Source: an uncultured Clostridium sp. | GTDB taxonomy: Bacteria; Bacillota; Clostridia; Lachnospirales; Lachnospiraceae | Assembly (NCBI GenBank): GCA_900538475.1 | Contig: UPYT01000023.1 | Coordinates: forward strand, 1-58,482 | Length of the DNA: 58,482 bases | Direction of reading: 5' to 3' | Shown: positions 44,910-53,973 of the stretch, piece after piece | How the letters are laid out: each line of letters opens with the position of its first letter | Numbering within the stretch: the first letter of the stretch is position 1 | Translations under genes and position numbers: made by a program | Notes under the pieces: generated by a model | What the model saw: the letters and a program-made list of their open reading frames with translations, nothing else | Databases searched by the model: none | What the model was told of the DNA's origin: nothing

Positions 44910-45695
44910 TTAGATATAGTGTTTCTCTCTCAGCTTGTCAACAAGTACCGCACTCATTTCCTGAATAGTTCCGCTTAACATCTCGCCTTTGCCCTTCTGC
45001 GGCGGTGTAAAGGAACGGAACACCTGGGTCGGGGATGCGTTAAGGCCGCAGTCCTTCGGATCCAGCTCTACTGCATTGTGATCCCAAACAGTAATTTCTT
45101 TCTTATATGCATCAACGATGCCGCCGATGCTCATGTATCTGGGCTGGTTCAGCTCTTTTACTGCAGTCAGCAGGCAGGGAGTCTGTACCTCAATGATCTC
45201 ATATCCATCCTCCAGCTGTCTCTGAACAACAGCCTTGCCATCGCCCATCTGAATATCCTGAACGTAGGTTACAACCGGAAGACCCAGTCTCTGTGCCACC
45301 TGCGGGCCAACCTGAGCAGTATCTCCGTCGATTGCCTGACGTCCGGCAAAAATAACATCTACATCTCCAACCTTGCGGATACCTGCCGCAATGGTGGTAG
45401 AGGTTGCGCAGGTATCTGCGCCGCCGAATGCCCGGTCACTTAACAGATATGCCTCATCAGCACCCATAGCAAGGCACTCTCTCAGCATGTAGGTTGCCTG
45501 TGGCGGTCCCATGGTCAGAACAGCAATCGTGGCATCCGGATTCTGATCCTTAATCTGAAGAGCTGCCTCCAGTGCATTGGCATCATCCGGGTTTAAGATA
45601 CTGGGCACACCGTCACGAATCAGGGTTCCCTTTACCGGATCAATTTTTACTTCATTGGTATCTGGCACCTGCTTTACACATACTAATATCTTCAT
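44910..45695 (-). CDS. etfB: Electron transfer flavoprotein beta subunit (cluster 2)
   Basis: A 261-residue EtfB that begins MKILVCVKQVPDTNEVKIDP, with SDRAFGGADTCATST and IDGDTAQVGPQVAQRL. It is close in style to the cluster-1 copy but clearly diverged along its length, so the two are not a recent duplication. It should form a complex with the adjacent ferredoxin-fused EtfA and acyl-CoA dehydrogenase. Confidence 0.94.
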   Translation of the reverse strand: MKILVCVKQVPDTNEVKIDPVKGTLIRDGVPSILNPDDANALEAALQIKDQNPDATIAVLTMGPPQATYMLRECLAMGADEAYLLSDRAFGGADTCATSTTIAAGIRKVGDVDVIFAGRQAIDGDTAQVGPQVAQRLGLPVVTYVQDIQMGDGKAVVQRQLEDGYEIIEVQTPCLLTAVKELNQPRYMSIGGIVDAYKKEITVWDHNAVELDPKDCGLNASPTQVFRSFTPPQKGKGEMLSGTIQEMSAVLVDKLREKHYI

Positions 45696-45709
45696 TCTCT
45701 CAGCTCCTC

Positions 45710-46849
45710 CTATTTCTTCAGCAATTTTCCTGCGATTACCATCTGCTGTACCTGGCTGGTACCTTCATAAATCGTAAATACGCGGCAGTCACGATACATT
45801 CTTTCTACCTTGTAATCCTTGATGAAGCCGTATCCGCCGTGAATCTGTACTGCCTTTGCAGCAATTTCATTGCAGACCTCTGCTGCATAATATTTGGCCA
45901 TAGATGCTGCCATAGACGCATCCTGGTGAGTATCCATTAAGTAAGCAGTCTTATATACCAGATTCTTTGCTGCCTCCAGCTTGGTTGCCATATCTGCAAT
46001 CATGAAACTGATAGCCTGGAAATCTGCAATTCTTCTGCCAAACTGTTTTCTCTCTTTTGCGTATTTAATTGCCTCGTCCAAAGCGCCCTGAGCTACGCCG
46101 ATAGCCTGAGCTGCAACACCCAGACGACCTGTATCCAGAGTCTTCATTGCATTGATAAAGCCTTTTCCTTCTTCGCCCAGCAGATCGCTCTTATGTACTC
46201 TTACGTTATCCAGAATAATATCACTGGTAGCACATCCGATTACACCCATCTTGTTCTCCGGCTTTCCGCAGGAAACGCCCGGAAGCTTCATGTCTACTAC
46301 GAAAGCAGAAATTCCTCTGGTTCCTTTGGTCATATCGGTTTTTGCATAAACAACTGCCCAGTCTGCCAGAGGAGCCATGGTAATAAAGGTCTTACGACCA
46401 TTTAAAATATAGTAATCTCCATCCTTTACTGCTGTTGTAGTCATGCCGCCTGCATCGGAACCGGCGCCCGGCTCTGTCAGTGCAAAGCAGACTTTCTTTT
46501 CACCCTTTACAACCGGTGTCAGATATTTTGCCTTCTGCTCTTCTGTTCCAGAAAGCAGGAACGGGCCGCCGGATAAGGAGTTAGGAGAAGAAACATAAAT
46601 GCTTGCTACACCGCTGACTCTTGCCATCTCTTCCATAACGATTACATAGGAGCGTGCGTCTGCGCCCTGGCCGCCATACTCCTTCGGAACCTTAATTCCA
46701 AAAAATCCGGCCTTTGCCATTTTGTCTAGAATTTCCTCCGGGAATACCTCGGATTCCTCCACCTCGTCAAGGATTTCCTTGGTCAGCTCTGTCTCAGCAA
46801 ATTCTCTGGCCAATTTCCTCACTAACTCATGCTGTTCTGTAAAATACAT
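45710..46849 (-). CDS. Acyl-CoA dehydrogenase / enoyl-CoA reductase (cluster 2)
   Basis: A 379-residue ACAD with CFALTEPGAGSDAGGMTT, FITMAPLADWAVVYAKTD and the catalytic glutamate in FTIYEGTSQVQQM. In the C. difficile and C. sporogenes pathways the equivalent AcdB/AcdA reduces the 2-enoyl-CoA made by the dehydratase. It lies 14 bases ahead of etfB, consistent with one complex. Confidence 0.94.
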   Translation of the reverse strand: MYFTEQHELVRKLAREFAETELTKEILDEVEESEVFPEEILDKMAKAGFFGIKVPKEYGGQGADARSYVIVMEEMARVSGVASIYVSSPNSLSGGPFLLSGTEEQKAKYLTPVVKGEKKVCFALTEPGAGSDAGGMTTTAVKDGDYYILNGRKTFITMAPLADWAVVYAKTDMTKGTRGISAFVVDMKLPGVSCGKPENKMGVIGCATSDIILDNVRVHKSDLLGEEGKGFINAMKTLDTGRLGVAAQAIGVAQGALDEAIKYAKERKQFGRRIADFQAISFMIADMATKLEAAKNLVYKTAYLMDTHQDASMAASMAKYYAAEVCNEIAAKAVQIHGGYGFIKDYKVERMYRDCRVFTIYEGTSQVQQMVIAGKLLKK

Positions 46850-46861
46850 GCTTGTTCCTCC

Positions 46862-48496
46862 TTAATGTTTTAGGTTTATCATTTCGCCTGCCTGAACTCG
46901 AAGTTCCCTGGAAAGGACTTTTCCGCTGGCGTTGATTGGAAAGTTTTGAAATGTCAGAACGTACTTTGGAACCTTGTAATCAGAAAGGCGGGATTTTACA
47001 TAAGACCTTACCTTTTCCTCATCAATCACAGCTCCGTTCTTTGGAATAATACAGGCTGCAATCTCTTCCTGCAGAACCTTTGCAGGAATGCCGATTACCT
47101 TTACCTCTTCCACTTCCGGCATTTCAATAATACAGTTTTCTATTTCTGCGGGAGAAATATTTTCCCCGCTTCGAATAATCATTTCTTTCATTCTTCCGGT
47201 TACATGAAGACATCCATTCTCATCCACATAACCAAGATCCCCTGTGTGCAGCCATCCATCCGGATCCACAGCCGCCTTTGTTTCCTCCGGCCGTTTATAA
47301 TAGCCCTGCATCACATTATATCCCCGGACCACAATCTCTCCGCAGATTCCCGCATACCGTCCACAAACATCTTTACGGCAGCCCTCCACCGACTCATTCC
47401 GGGTGGCATCGGACTGCTGTATCGCAAACTCAATATCTGGAATCGGACGCCCTGATGTGTGGGATTTTAACTCCAGAGAATCTTCATAGTCTGAAATTGC
47501 AATACAGGGAGAAGCCTCTGTCTGCCCATAGGACACCTGCAAATGCTTCATTCCCAGTTCCCGGCAGATTTCCTCGTATTCCACCGGAAGCACAGGAGAA
47601 CCTGCAATAATACCGCTTTCCAGAGAAGAAAGATCATACTGTGAACGGTTCTGGTTATGAAGAATTGCCAGAAACATGGTAGGGACACCATTGAGCACTG
47701 TACACCGGTACTTCTGCACCTGTTCCAGTACATCTATTGTTTTATAGTATTTCAGAAGATGAGCCTGAGCCCCGCTGTGAATACAGCAGAGAATTCCCGC
47801 TGTTATTCCAAAGCAGTGAAACAACGGTACGGAAATACACAGCTTGTCCTTCTGACTCCAGCGCATCTGTCTGGCAATCTCTGCCGAGTTATTCACCAGG
47901 CTGAAATGAGACAGCATTACCCCTTTCGGTCTGCTGGTTGTGCCTGACGTAAACATAATACAGGCCGTATCCTCCGGCATTACCTCAGCTTTTCTTTCGT
48001 CAAGCTTCTTCTTTTCCCGACCGGAGAGTTCCAGAGGAAATCCGGCTCTCTGATACCATTTATTCGGCGGATCCCCCTCCAGAGGAACAATTTTTTTCAG
48101 GTATGGAAGGGTTTCTACAGGAATCTTCTTTAGAAGATCTTCATATACAGTGCTTTTACAGCCATATCCGTGAAACAGATACTCTATATCATTATCCCGT
48201 AAAATTCCCTCCAGCTCATTTTCCTTATAACAGGTGTTGACCAGCACTGCCGCTGCACCTATCTTCAGCAAGGCAAAAAAGCAAAACACCCAGTTGGGGC
48301 TGTTGACGCTCCATATGGCTGCATGGCTTCCTTTTCTGATTCCCAGTTCCAGATATCTGACTGCCAGAAAATCAGAAATTTCATCCATTTCTTTCCAGGA
48401 ATACAGATAATCCCGATATCCGATTCCCGGACAGTCCGGAGTTTTTTCGGCCCGCTCTCGCAGGATTGTTCCGATTGTTTTAGAAACTAGACTCAT
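46862..48496 (-). CDS. Acyl-CoA synthetase, AMP-forming (cluster 2)
   Basis: A ligase of about 544 residues with CIMFTSGTTSRPKGVMLSH, VSYGQTEASPCIA, DGWLHTGDLGYVDENG and the C-terminal INASGKVLSRELR. The frame extends up to a TTG at 48541, but that codon lies in an operator-like palindrome. The ATG at 48496 (MSLVSKTIG) has AGGGGAG upstream and is preferred. It probably primes the pathway by making the first CoA thioester from the free acid. HadA/FldA loci in model species usually lack such a gene. Confidence 0.91.
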   Translation of the reverse strand: MSLVSKTIGTILRERAEKTPDCPGIGYRDYLYSWKEMDEISDFLAVRYLELGIRKGSHAAIWSVNSPNWVFCFFALLKIGAAAVLVNTCYKENELEGILRDNDIEYLFHGYGCKSTVYEDLLKKIPVETLPYLKKIVPLEGDPPNKWYQRAGFPLELSGREKKKLDERKAEVMPEDTACIMFTSGTTSRPKGVMLSHFSLVNNSAEIARQMRWSQKDKLCISVPLFHCFGITAGILCCIHSGAQAHLLKYYKTIDVLEQVQKYRCTVLNGVPTMFLAILHNQNRSQYDLSSLESGIIAGSPVLPVEYEEICRELGMKHLQVSYGQTEASPCIAISDYEDSLELKSHTSGRPIPDIEFAIQQSDATRNESVEGCRKDVCGRYAGICGEIVVRGYNVMQGYYKRPEETKAAVDPDGWLHTGDLGYVDENGCLHVTGRMKEMIIRSGENISPAEIENCIIEMPEVEEVKVIGIPAKVLQEEIAACIIPKNGAVIDEEKVRSYVKSRLSDYKVPKYVLTFQNFPINASGKVLSRELRVQAGEMINLKH

Positions 48497-48531
48497 AATC
48501 TGCTCCCCTGCCATCGAGGCAAGCTGTATAC

Positions 48532-48541
48532 TTGTATACAA
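48532..48541. promoter_or_regulatory. Operator-like palindrome before the ligase gene
   Basis: TTGTATACAA is a perfect 10-base palindrome about 36 bases before the ligase start. It resembles the CTAGTATACAA elements near the GntR gene and the general TNGTNNNACNA pattern of FadR-type operators, suggesting an internal regulated promoter. Confidence 0.55.
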
Positions 48542-48552
48542 CTTTCTTTACA

Positions 48553-48583
48553 CGATAAAACGCGCATCACACGCGTTTTATCG
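48553..48583. repeat. Perfect 12-bp hairpin inside the operon
   Basis: CGATAAAACGCG and its complement CGCGTTTTATCG pair over a seven-base loop, just after the YkvI-like gene and before the ligase operator. No T-run follows on the minus strand, so it may stabilise or process the mRNA, or act as a weak attenuator. Confidence 0.6.
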
Positions 48584-48593
48584 GATAACATCC

Positions 48594-49715
48594 TTATTTT
48601 GTATCAAACTTTGTAGCAATCATATGTACTACATATGGAATCATAATAACCGGAATCGTCAGGTACCCAAGATAAGCATAACCAACTGCTACGATCTTGT
48701 TCAGACCAAGCTGAGCAATCAGGAATGCTAAAATAGTACATACCAGGGTAACCATAATAACATTTTTTCCCGGTTTTGCAGTCGGGTCAAAGTTCTTATC
48801 CAGAGAAGTACATACACGATTAGACATACCTGCAATCATATTTACTGCTGTAGAAACAGAGCCAAGAACGATCAGGATAGAAATAATCGGTCTTAATACA
48901 GACGGTGCAACACCTCTGTTTACCAGAATCAGCAGCGGAATACTCTCAGTTGCAAAGTTCGGATCATTGGTAATTGCCATCAGACCAAGAACTGCCATCA
49001 GACAGGTAATGCTATTTACGAAGAATCCATAAACCATAGAAGTCTTTGCATCATCTGGACTTTCAAAAGGCTTTGCATGCTGGAACAGCAGTCCAATAGC
49101 AGCAAGCTGGAATGCAGCATACACGATGCTGGTCCATAAAGCCTTTCCTGCGGGAGCTGGATTTGCTGCGCTTGCTGCAATATTTGCAGAAATATCGCCC
49201 CACTGAGCAATGATGTTGGGGATATATACAATAAGCAGTCCTGCAACAATCAGAACCGAAAGAGTGGATGCCACCTTACGTACAACGTTGGTGCCGTAAA
49301 CGGCAACTATGAAGATAAACACGCCTACAAAAACAGTTCCTACCCAATGGTTAATGCCAAATGCACTTTCCATGGTACTTACACCGGTTGCAAAGGCAGC
49401 GGCCGGAGCAACACAGATCGTTACAATATACACCAGCTCATACAGGTTGGAAAAAATCGGTGAATATTTGCCGTAAAAGCTGTTATTAAAGCTTCTGTAG
49501 TCATATACGTTGTGCTTCTTTGCATAGCGCAGTCCATACCACTGATAAAAAGCACCAATAAACTGTGCTAAAATACAGGTTGCAAATGCCCATACACCAA
49601 ACTGTACAAAGTACTGTCTTAACTGGTTACCTGATGCAAATCCGCCTCCGAACTGTGTGGTAAACCATACAAAAGCCACACCAACTGTAACCGACATTTT
49701 GTCTTTACTAATCAT
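48594..49715 (-). CDS. YkvI-family membrane transporter
   Basis: A 373-residue protein with about ten hydrophobic helices. Its opening VGVAFVWFTTQFGGGFASGNQLRQYF, seen as TTQFGGGFASGNQLRQYF, is the unwound first-helix motif of the YkvI group in the APC superfamily. The substrate of YkvI proteins is not established. Its place between hadC and the ligase gene argues for import of the 2-hydroxy acid or related amino acid, or export of the reduced product. Confidence 0.86.
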   Translation of the reverse strand: MISKDKMSVTVGVAFVWFTTQFGGGFASGNQLRQYFVQFGVWAFATCILAQFIGAFYQWYGLRYAKKHNVYDYRSFNNSFYGKYSPIFSNLYELVYIVTICVAPAAAFATGVSTMESAFGINHWVGTVFVGVFIFIVAVYGTNVVRKVASTLSVLIVAGLLIVYIPNIIAQWGDISANIAASAANPAPAGKALWTSIVYAAFQLAAIGLLFQHAKPFESPDDAKTSMVYGFFVNSITCLMAVLGLMAITNDPNFATESIPLLILVNRGVAPSVLRPIISILIVLGSVSTAVNMIAGMSNRVCTSLDKNFDPTAKPGKNVIMVTLVCTILAFLIAQLGLNKIVAVGYAYLGYLTIPVIMIPYVVHMIATKFDTK

Positions 49716-49771
49716 ACTTGGTTCCTCTTCTCTTCTTTAAAAATATACTTTGCTCTGATTTTCCCCTTCAA

Positions 49772-50884
49772 TCAGAACATTTCCTTAAACGCCTGAATCA
49801 TCGTATTGGCCTGCTCGTAGTTTACCATCTGACGGTCAACTTCAATATTCAGGTTCATGAGACCGGCTGCATCGCATGCTCTCTTAATCGGAACATAGTC
49901 AAACTCTTCCGGATCACAGAATTTGGTCATCAGAACAATCACACCCTTGGCATCGTGTTTCTTTGCCTGCTCTACAATGTAGTCCACACGCTTTTTATCC
50001 TTATCATAAAGCAGTGTGCAGTTGTCCATATCTGCAAATTTCTGAGCCAGTGCATCAATCGGATTATCCATCTCCGGAATATCGGTCTTGTACTGTCTGG
50101 ATTCATGAGCCACATCATCAAAAACAACCTTAATGCCGTTGTCATCAAAAATCTTTAACAGGTTCGGAGAATCTGCAAGAATTCCGCTTACCAGAACACG
50201 AACCTTGCCCTCTGCCTTCGGCCCCTTCTTCAGTTCCTCATTAATCTGCTTAACAACAGCCGTATGCTCTTCCGGAAGCATAAACCATGCACTCTTGAAT
50301 ACATCGCTTCTCTCAGCAGCAGTAATCTCTGCCTCTGAAGCAAGCTCTGCAAACTCTCTCATAACTGCATTGTGCTCGTTGTAAATCCGGTTAGACTCAG
50401 CCAGTGCAAATTCAGAAAAATGAGCGCCGGTTGCTGCCTCTAAATCACGGATAACTCTTATATAACCGTCTCTTGTAAACTTTACGCCGTAAGCCGGTTT
50501 CCGGTTCTGCGGATAAGTCATGGGAATAAACGGAATATCCTTTACTGCATATTTCCAGTTCTGTCCCAGGGTCTTTAAGGAGTCGCACAGAGAAGGAATG
50601 ATGATGGCGGAAACTCCGTCATACTCGCCCTTCAGTCCCAGCTCCAGAATAGACTGCATAATGGAGCAGATGAAAGCCGGATAATACTTCTTGGACTCAT
50701 TCAGTTCCATGTCGGCGCCCCATACGCCCATGGGAACCATTCCCATAGAATGAATAATTTCCTGAGGAGTGTAAACGGGAGCAACAGCTACAACCTTTTT
50801 GCCCTCAGCCAGATATTTTTCCAGCTGCTTTTTCGGAGCTGCGGCAACCTCATGAAGCTGCGCAAATAATTCCTTTACTGCCAT
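49772..50884 (-). CDS. 2-Hydroxyacyl-CoA dehydratase subunit, HadC/FldC-like
   Basis: A 370-residue subunit with VYTPQEIIHSMGMVPMGVWG near residue 37, cysteines in AFICSIMQS and PSLCDSLKTLGQ, and MTKFCDPEEFDYVPIK near the C-terminus, as in the beta subunits that bind a 4Fe-4S cluster. With the alpha subunit it removes water from an (R)-2-hydroxyacyl-CoA through a ketyl radical. Its ATG lies one base after the preceding gene's stop. Confidence 0.93.
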   Translation of the reverse strand: MAVKELFAQLHEVAAAPKKQLEKYLAEGKKVVAVAPVYTPQEIIHSMGMVPMGVWGADMELNESKKYYPAFICSIMQSILELGLKGEYDGVSAIIIPSLCDSLKTLGQNWKYAVKDIPFIPMTYPQNRKPAYGVKFTRDGYIRVIRDLEAATGAHFSEFALAESNRIYNEHNAVMREFAELASEAEITAAERSDVFKSAWFMLPEEHTAVVKQINEELKKGPKAEGKVRVLVSGILADSPNLLKIFDDNGIKVVFDDVAHESRQYKTDIPEMDNPIDALAQKFADMDNCTLLYDKDKKRVDYIVEQAKKHDAKGVIVLMTKFCDPEEFDYVPIKRACDAAGLMNLNIEVDRQMVNYEQANTMIQAFKEMF

Positions 50885-50885
50885 T

Positions 50886-52121
50886 TTAATTACCTCCTTT
50901 GTTTGCTTCCATAATTTCCATCAGGCCCTGAACGCGGGTATCATACTGAGCCTCGGAGAAGTTTCTCGGGTCTGCCTGATCGCCGTCGAAGGAAGCTACC
51001 GGAATATCGCAGGCCTCACCAATCTGTCTGCTCATCTCCGGCATAAATCCGGACCACAGCTTACAGGAACGGTTGGTATGAACCAGAAGTCCCTCTACAT
51101 GGTTATCCTTACAAAGCTTGATTCGTTTATCTCTTGCGTGTTCCAGGTTCATGGCATTCGGTACGTTTGCGTAAGCCCGGCACATTCCGTCAAAGTCATC
51201 ATAGATAAATCCGAATGCATCTGCATAAATGGTGGTTACCATGTTAATGCCTCTGCTCTTTAAACCGGTGGAGGTTACTCTCAGCCACGGCCAGCAGGCA
51301 ATACCTTCAAACATGATGCGGTATTTTTCCTCTGCGCGGAATGTGGAGGTTCCTTTTTCATGATTCTCTTTGTATTCCTTTAACAGGGTTTCCATTGCGT
51401 CAGCAGCTTCTTTCTTACCGCGGGCAGTAACCATAACTGCCATGTGGTTTAACAGGTCGAAGCCATTGAACGGAGACGGTGTATATTTTGCCTGCTCTGT
51501 TGCCTCCAGCCATGCACGGCTGGAACGTCCGGAAATCTCCATAACCTCTTTGAAGCGCTCATCGCTCCATTTCTTTCCGGTGTACTCCTCCAGCTGGTGA
51601 ATCGCATCCCAGAACTGAGCCTTTATGTACTCAACCTCTGCATCAGATACTTCATAATCCGGGTTAAACGGAATATCGATCATAATCATGGGAATATCCA
51701 GCTCTTTGGCAATATTCTCATACCATTTAATCATACAGTTACAGATGTTGTTGCAGCACAGAACAAAATCAGGAAGCGGCATGTTCTGCTCCGGAGCATC
51801 CTTTACCTTCATGTATGCAAGAGAAGTTCTTGCATATGCGCAGATATCATTGGAATAGCCCTCGCCCTCACTGATATTACACATTCTCTCGCCGCCGCCT
51901 CTGGCTGCAATTGCTGCTGCCTGGTTCTCCGGATAGCAGACATACAGTCCCAGTGTTTCCGGAATCTCTACCGGGAAGTTACTGGCGCACCAACCTACCA
52001 TTTCGCCTCTGGCCTTTGCCTCTATGGCGTCGCTGTAAGCCTTCGCTGCAATCTGTCCCAGTTTGAATTTCGCTGAATTCGGATCCGGTGCAGGTCTGCT
52101 TTTCTTTACTTCTTCACCCAT
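50886..52121 (-). CDS. 2-Hydroxyacyl-CoA dehydratase subunit, HadB/FldB-like
   Basis: A 411-residue alpha subunit with GWCASNFPVEIPETLGLYVCYPEN, here split as GWCASNFPVEIPETLG and VCYPENQAAA, DFVLCCNNICNCMIKWYE with clustered cysteines, and NRSCKLWSGFMPEM near residue 350. It carries the substrate-binding cluster of the radical dehydratase. The length matches HadB and FldB better than the longer HgdA of glutamate fermenters, and no glutaconyl-CoA decarboxylase is nearby. Confidence 0.93.
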   Translation of the reverse strand: MGEEVKKSRPAPDPNSAKFKLGQIAAKAYSDAIEAKARGEMVGWCASNFPVEIPETLGLYVCYPENQAAAIAARGGGERMCNISEGEGYSNDICAYARTSLAYMKVKDAPEQNMPLPDFVLCCNNICNCMIKWYENIAKELDIPMIMIDIPFNPDYEVSDAEVEYIKAQFWDAIHQLEEYTGKKWSDERFKEVMEISGRSSRAWLEATEQAKYTPSPFNGFDLLNHMAVMVTARGKKEAADAMETLLKEYKENHEKGTSTFRAEEKYRIMFEGIACWPWLRVTSTGLKSRGINMVTTIYADAFGFIYDDFDGMCRAYANVPNAMNLEHARDKRIKLCKDNHVEGLLVHTNRSCKLWSGFMPEMSRQIGEACDIPVASFDGDQADPRNFSEAQYDTRVQGLMEIMEANKGGN

Positions 52122-52151
52122 AATGAAAACCTCCTTTATGTTTCATTCCTT

Positions 52152-52946
52152 TTATTGAGCAGTGTTTTCGCCACTCTTTATTTTATCATAAGCGTACAGG
52201 GAAGCTCCCAGCGCACCCATGAGTTGGGCCATGTCATTGTATGCAATCTCAACCCCAAGCTCCTTCGCCATAGCATTTCTCACGCCGGCATTTCTGGCTA
52301 CGCCGCCGCTCATGCATACCTTTTCTCTGACTCCTGCTCTTCTGACCAGGGAAGCCACTCTTGTTGCTACGGACTGGCAAATGCCTGCCACCAGATCCGG
52401 AAGATTTGTTCCTGCCGCCAGCTGAGAAATCACCTCTGACTCAGCAAACACCGTACAGGTACTGGAAATACTGGCCGGATTCTCTGATTTGGCCGCCTCT
52501 ACCTCCAGCTGCGAAATATCCAGCTTCAGGATGTTTGCCATAACATCCAGAAACCTTCCTGTTCCTGCCGCACACTTGTCATTCATAACAAAATTCATCA
52601 TACGGCCTTTTTCATTCAGGGAAAGTACCTTGGCATCCTGTCCGCCGATATCAATAACCGTATGAACATCCGGAAAAACGAAATGGACGCCTCTGGCATG
52701 GCAGCTTAACTCGCTGACTTCGCCTTCCGCCTCCTCAAACAGCTTTCTTCCATATCCGGTAGCAACGGTACAGGCAATGTCATCTCTGGTCAGCCCTGCG
52801 TCCTTCAGCACCTCTTCCAGTGCCAGATGAGGGCCATCTGTTCCTGTCCCTGCCACAACAATGGATTTTCCTGCAATTTTCGTTCCATCCTCCAAAATAA
52901 TACATTTTGAAGTGGTGGATCCAATATCAATTCCAAGTGTGTACAT
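52152..52946 (-). CDS. ATP-dependent dehydratase activator, HadI/FldI-like
   Basis: The 264-residue ASKHA-fold ATPase begins MYTLGIDIGSTTSKCIILED, has IDIGGQDAKVL and GGVARNAGVR, and the two cysteines (C125 in MNDKCAAGTG and C164 in SSTCTVFAESE) that hold a 4Fe-4S cluster between two protomers. It injects one high-energy electron into the dehydratase at the cost of ATP. It is the first gene of the operon, with GAGG before the ATG, and lies downstream of three operator-like sites. Confidence 0.95.
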   Translation of the reverse strand: MYTLGIDIGSTTSKCIILEDGTKIAGKSIVVAGTGTDGPHLALEEVLKDAGLTRDDIACTVATGYGRKLFEEAEGEVSELSCHARGVHFVFPDVHTVIDIGGQDAKVLSLNEKGRMMNFVMNDKCAAGTGRFLDVMANILKLDISQLEVEAAKSENPASISSTCTVFAESEVISQLAAGTNLPDLVAGICQSVATRVASLVRRAGVREKVCMSGGVARNAGVRNAMAKELGVEIAYNDMAQLMGALGASLYAYDKIKSGENTAQ

Positions 52947-52996
52947 AGCCTCAACCTCTTTGTCTATTTTTTAACAATTCGAAGAAAAAATAATAT

Positions 52997-53104
52997 CTTG
53001 CATCCTAGCATATATCTACAACTACATTCTTTTATTTTACATACTAGTATACAAGTTTTCGAAAAAATTTTAACACATTGTACTCTTGAATTCTAGTATA
53101 CAAT
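52997..53104. promoter_or_regulatory. Operator-like repeats upstream of the activator gene
   Basis: CTAGTATACAAG (53044-53055) and CTAGTATACAAT (53093-53104) are near-identical direct copies 49 bases apart. CTTGCATCCTAG (52997-53008) is a reverse-strand match at 10 of 12 positions. All lie between the GntR-type regulator and the dehydratase operon. I could not assign the core promoter with confidence. Confidence 0.62.
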
Positions 53105-53112
53105 GTGCTCTG

Positions 53113-53150
53113 AAAAAATTGTTCATATTTACCATCGAAACATGAACAAT
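53113..53150 (-). terminator. AT-rich terminator after the GntR gene
   Basis: A nine-base perfect stem (ATTGTTCAT / ATGAACAAT, 53118-53126 and 53142-53150) over a 15-base loop is followed on the minus strand by TTTTTTC. The stem is weak, so partial read-through into the operon is possible. Confidence 0.55.
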
Positions 53151-53241
53151 CACTCTTACTGATAATATATTATCAAATATTAGCTGAAATGTAAATAGGT
53201 ATTTTATATTTTTTTTAGAAATTAAGCAGAATGCACAATCT

Positions 53242-53931
53242 CTATAAAAAATACTCCGGATACTCCGCTCTGGCTGTTTCAGAAATCTTGGAAATCGTCT
53301 CCAGATGAGCTGACATAGCTTTCATGGCTCTCCCGCCTCTGTTCACTTCAATCGCCTGATAAATCGCCTCATGCTCCTCTATCAATTCTGGAACCCGATG
53401 TGCAAAGGTAACATCAAAATTCCTCCATCTAGCAATGTGAATCATATGCTCTGCCATCAGCTCCATCAAATTGTGTCTATGCACACTGTCTACCAGCATC
53501 TTGTGAAACTCTGAATCCAGAGTTTTAAAATCCGAATCATAACCGCTGGAATTGTAGAACTCCTTCTGCTTATCCAGATTTTTCCTCAGATCTGCCATCA
53601 ACCCCTGCCTCTGGCTCTCATCCATAGTTTCAAAGATCTCATACAAGACCTCTTTTTCAATCGCTGTTCTCAAAAGCAGCAAATCCGCAATAAAATCAAG
53701 ATCGATTTTGCTGACATACGTTCCTCGCTGCGGATATACCTCAATCAGCTTTCGCTGGCTCAGACGCGTGAACACCGTCCGAATCACAGAACGGGAAACT
53801 CCATATTCCTCGCTCATCTGATTTTCACTAATCTTCTGCCCTGGCTTCAGCTGAAGATTAGTAATCCGGTCACAAATATCCTGATAAACTTCTTCAGCCG
53901 TTGCCGGACGCTGGCTGCTGTATATCGTCAT
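53242..53931 (-). CDS. FadR-type GntR family transcriptional regulator
   Basis: About 229 residues: an N-terminal winged helix-turn-helix (residues 10-75; LKPGQKISENQMSEEYGVSR and RTVFTRLSQRKLIE) and an all-helical FCD effector domain (about 85-215) with the metal-type residues DSEFHKMLVDSVH and MSAHLETI. FCD regulators commonly sense carboxylic acids. The ATG at 53931 has GAGGGAAGAG upstream and is preferred over 54033. Divergent operator copies around it point to control of the dehydratase operon and of itself. Confidence 0.9.
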   Translation of the reverse strand: MTIYSSQRPATAEEVYQDICDRITNLQLKPGQKISENQMSEEYGVSRSVIRTVFTRLSQRKLIEVYPQRGTYVSKIDLDFIADLLLLRTAIEKEVLYEIFETMDESQRQGLMADLRKNLDKQKEFYNSSGYDSDFKTLDSEFHKMLVDSVHRHNLMELMAEHMIHIARWRNFDVTFAHRVPELIEEHEAIYQAIEVNRGGRAMKAMSAHLETISKISETARAEYPEYFL

Positions 53932-53973
53932 TCTCTTCCCTCCTCTCCTCGCCTTTTGCTTTGCTATCTTTTC

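Noticed and set aside
48553..48583. A rho-independent terminator splitting the second operon
   Set aside because: No T-run follows the stem on the transcribed strand, so it is described only as a hairpin.
49772..52946. 2-Hydroxyglutaryl-CoA dehydratase for glutamate fermentation
   Set aside because: No glutaconyl-CoA decarboxylase or 2-hydroxyglutarate dehydrogenase is nearby, and subunit sizes and gene order fit the HadIBC/FldIBC type better.
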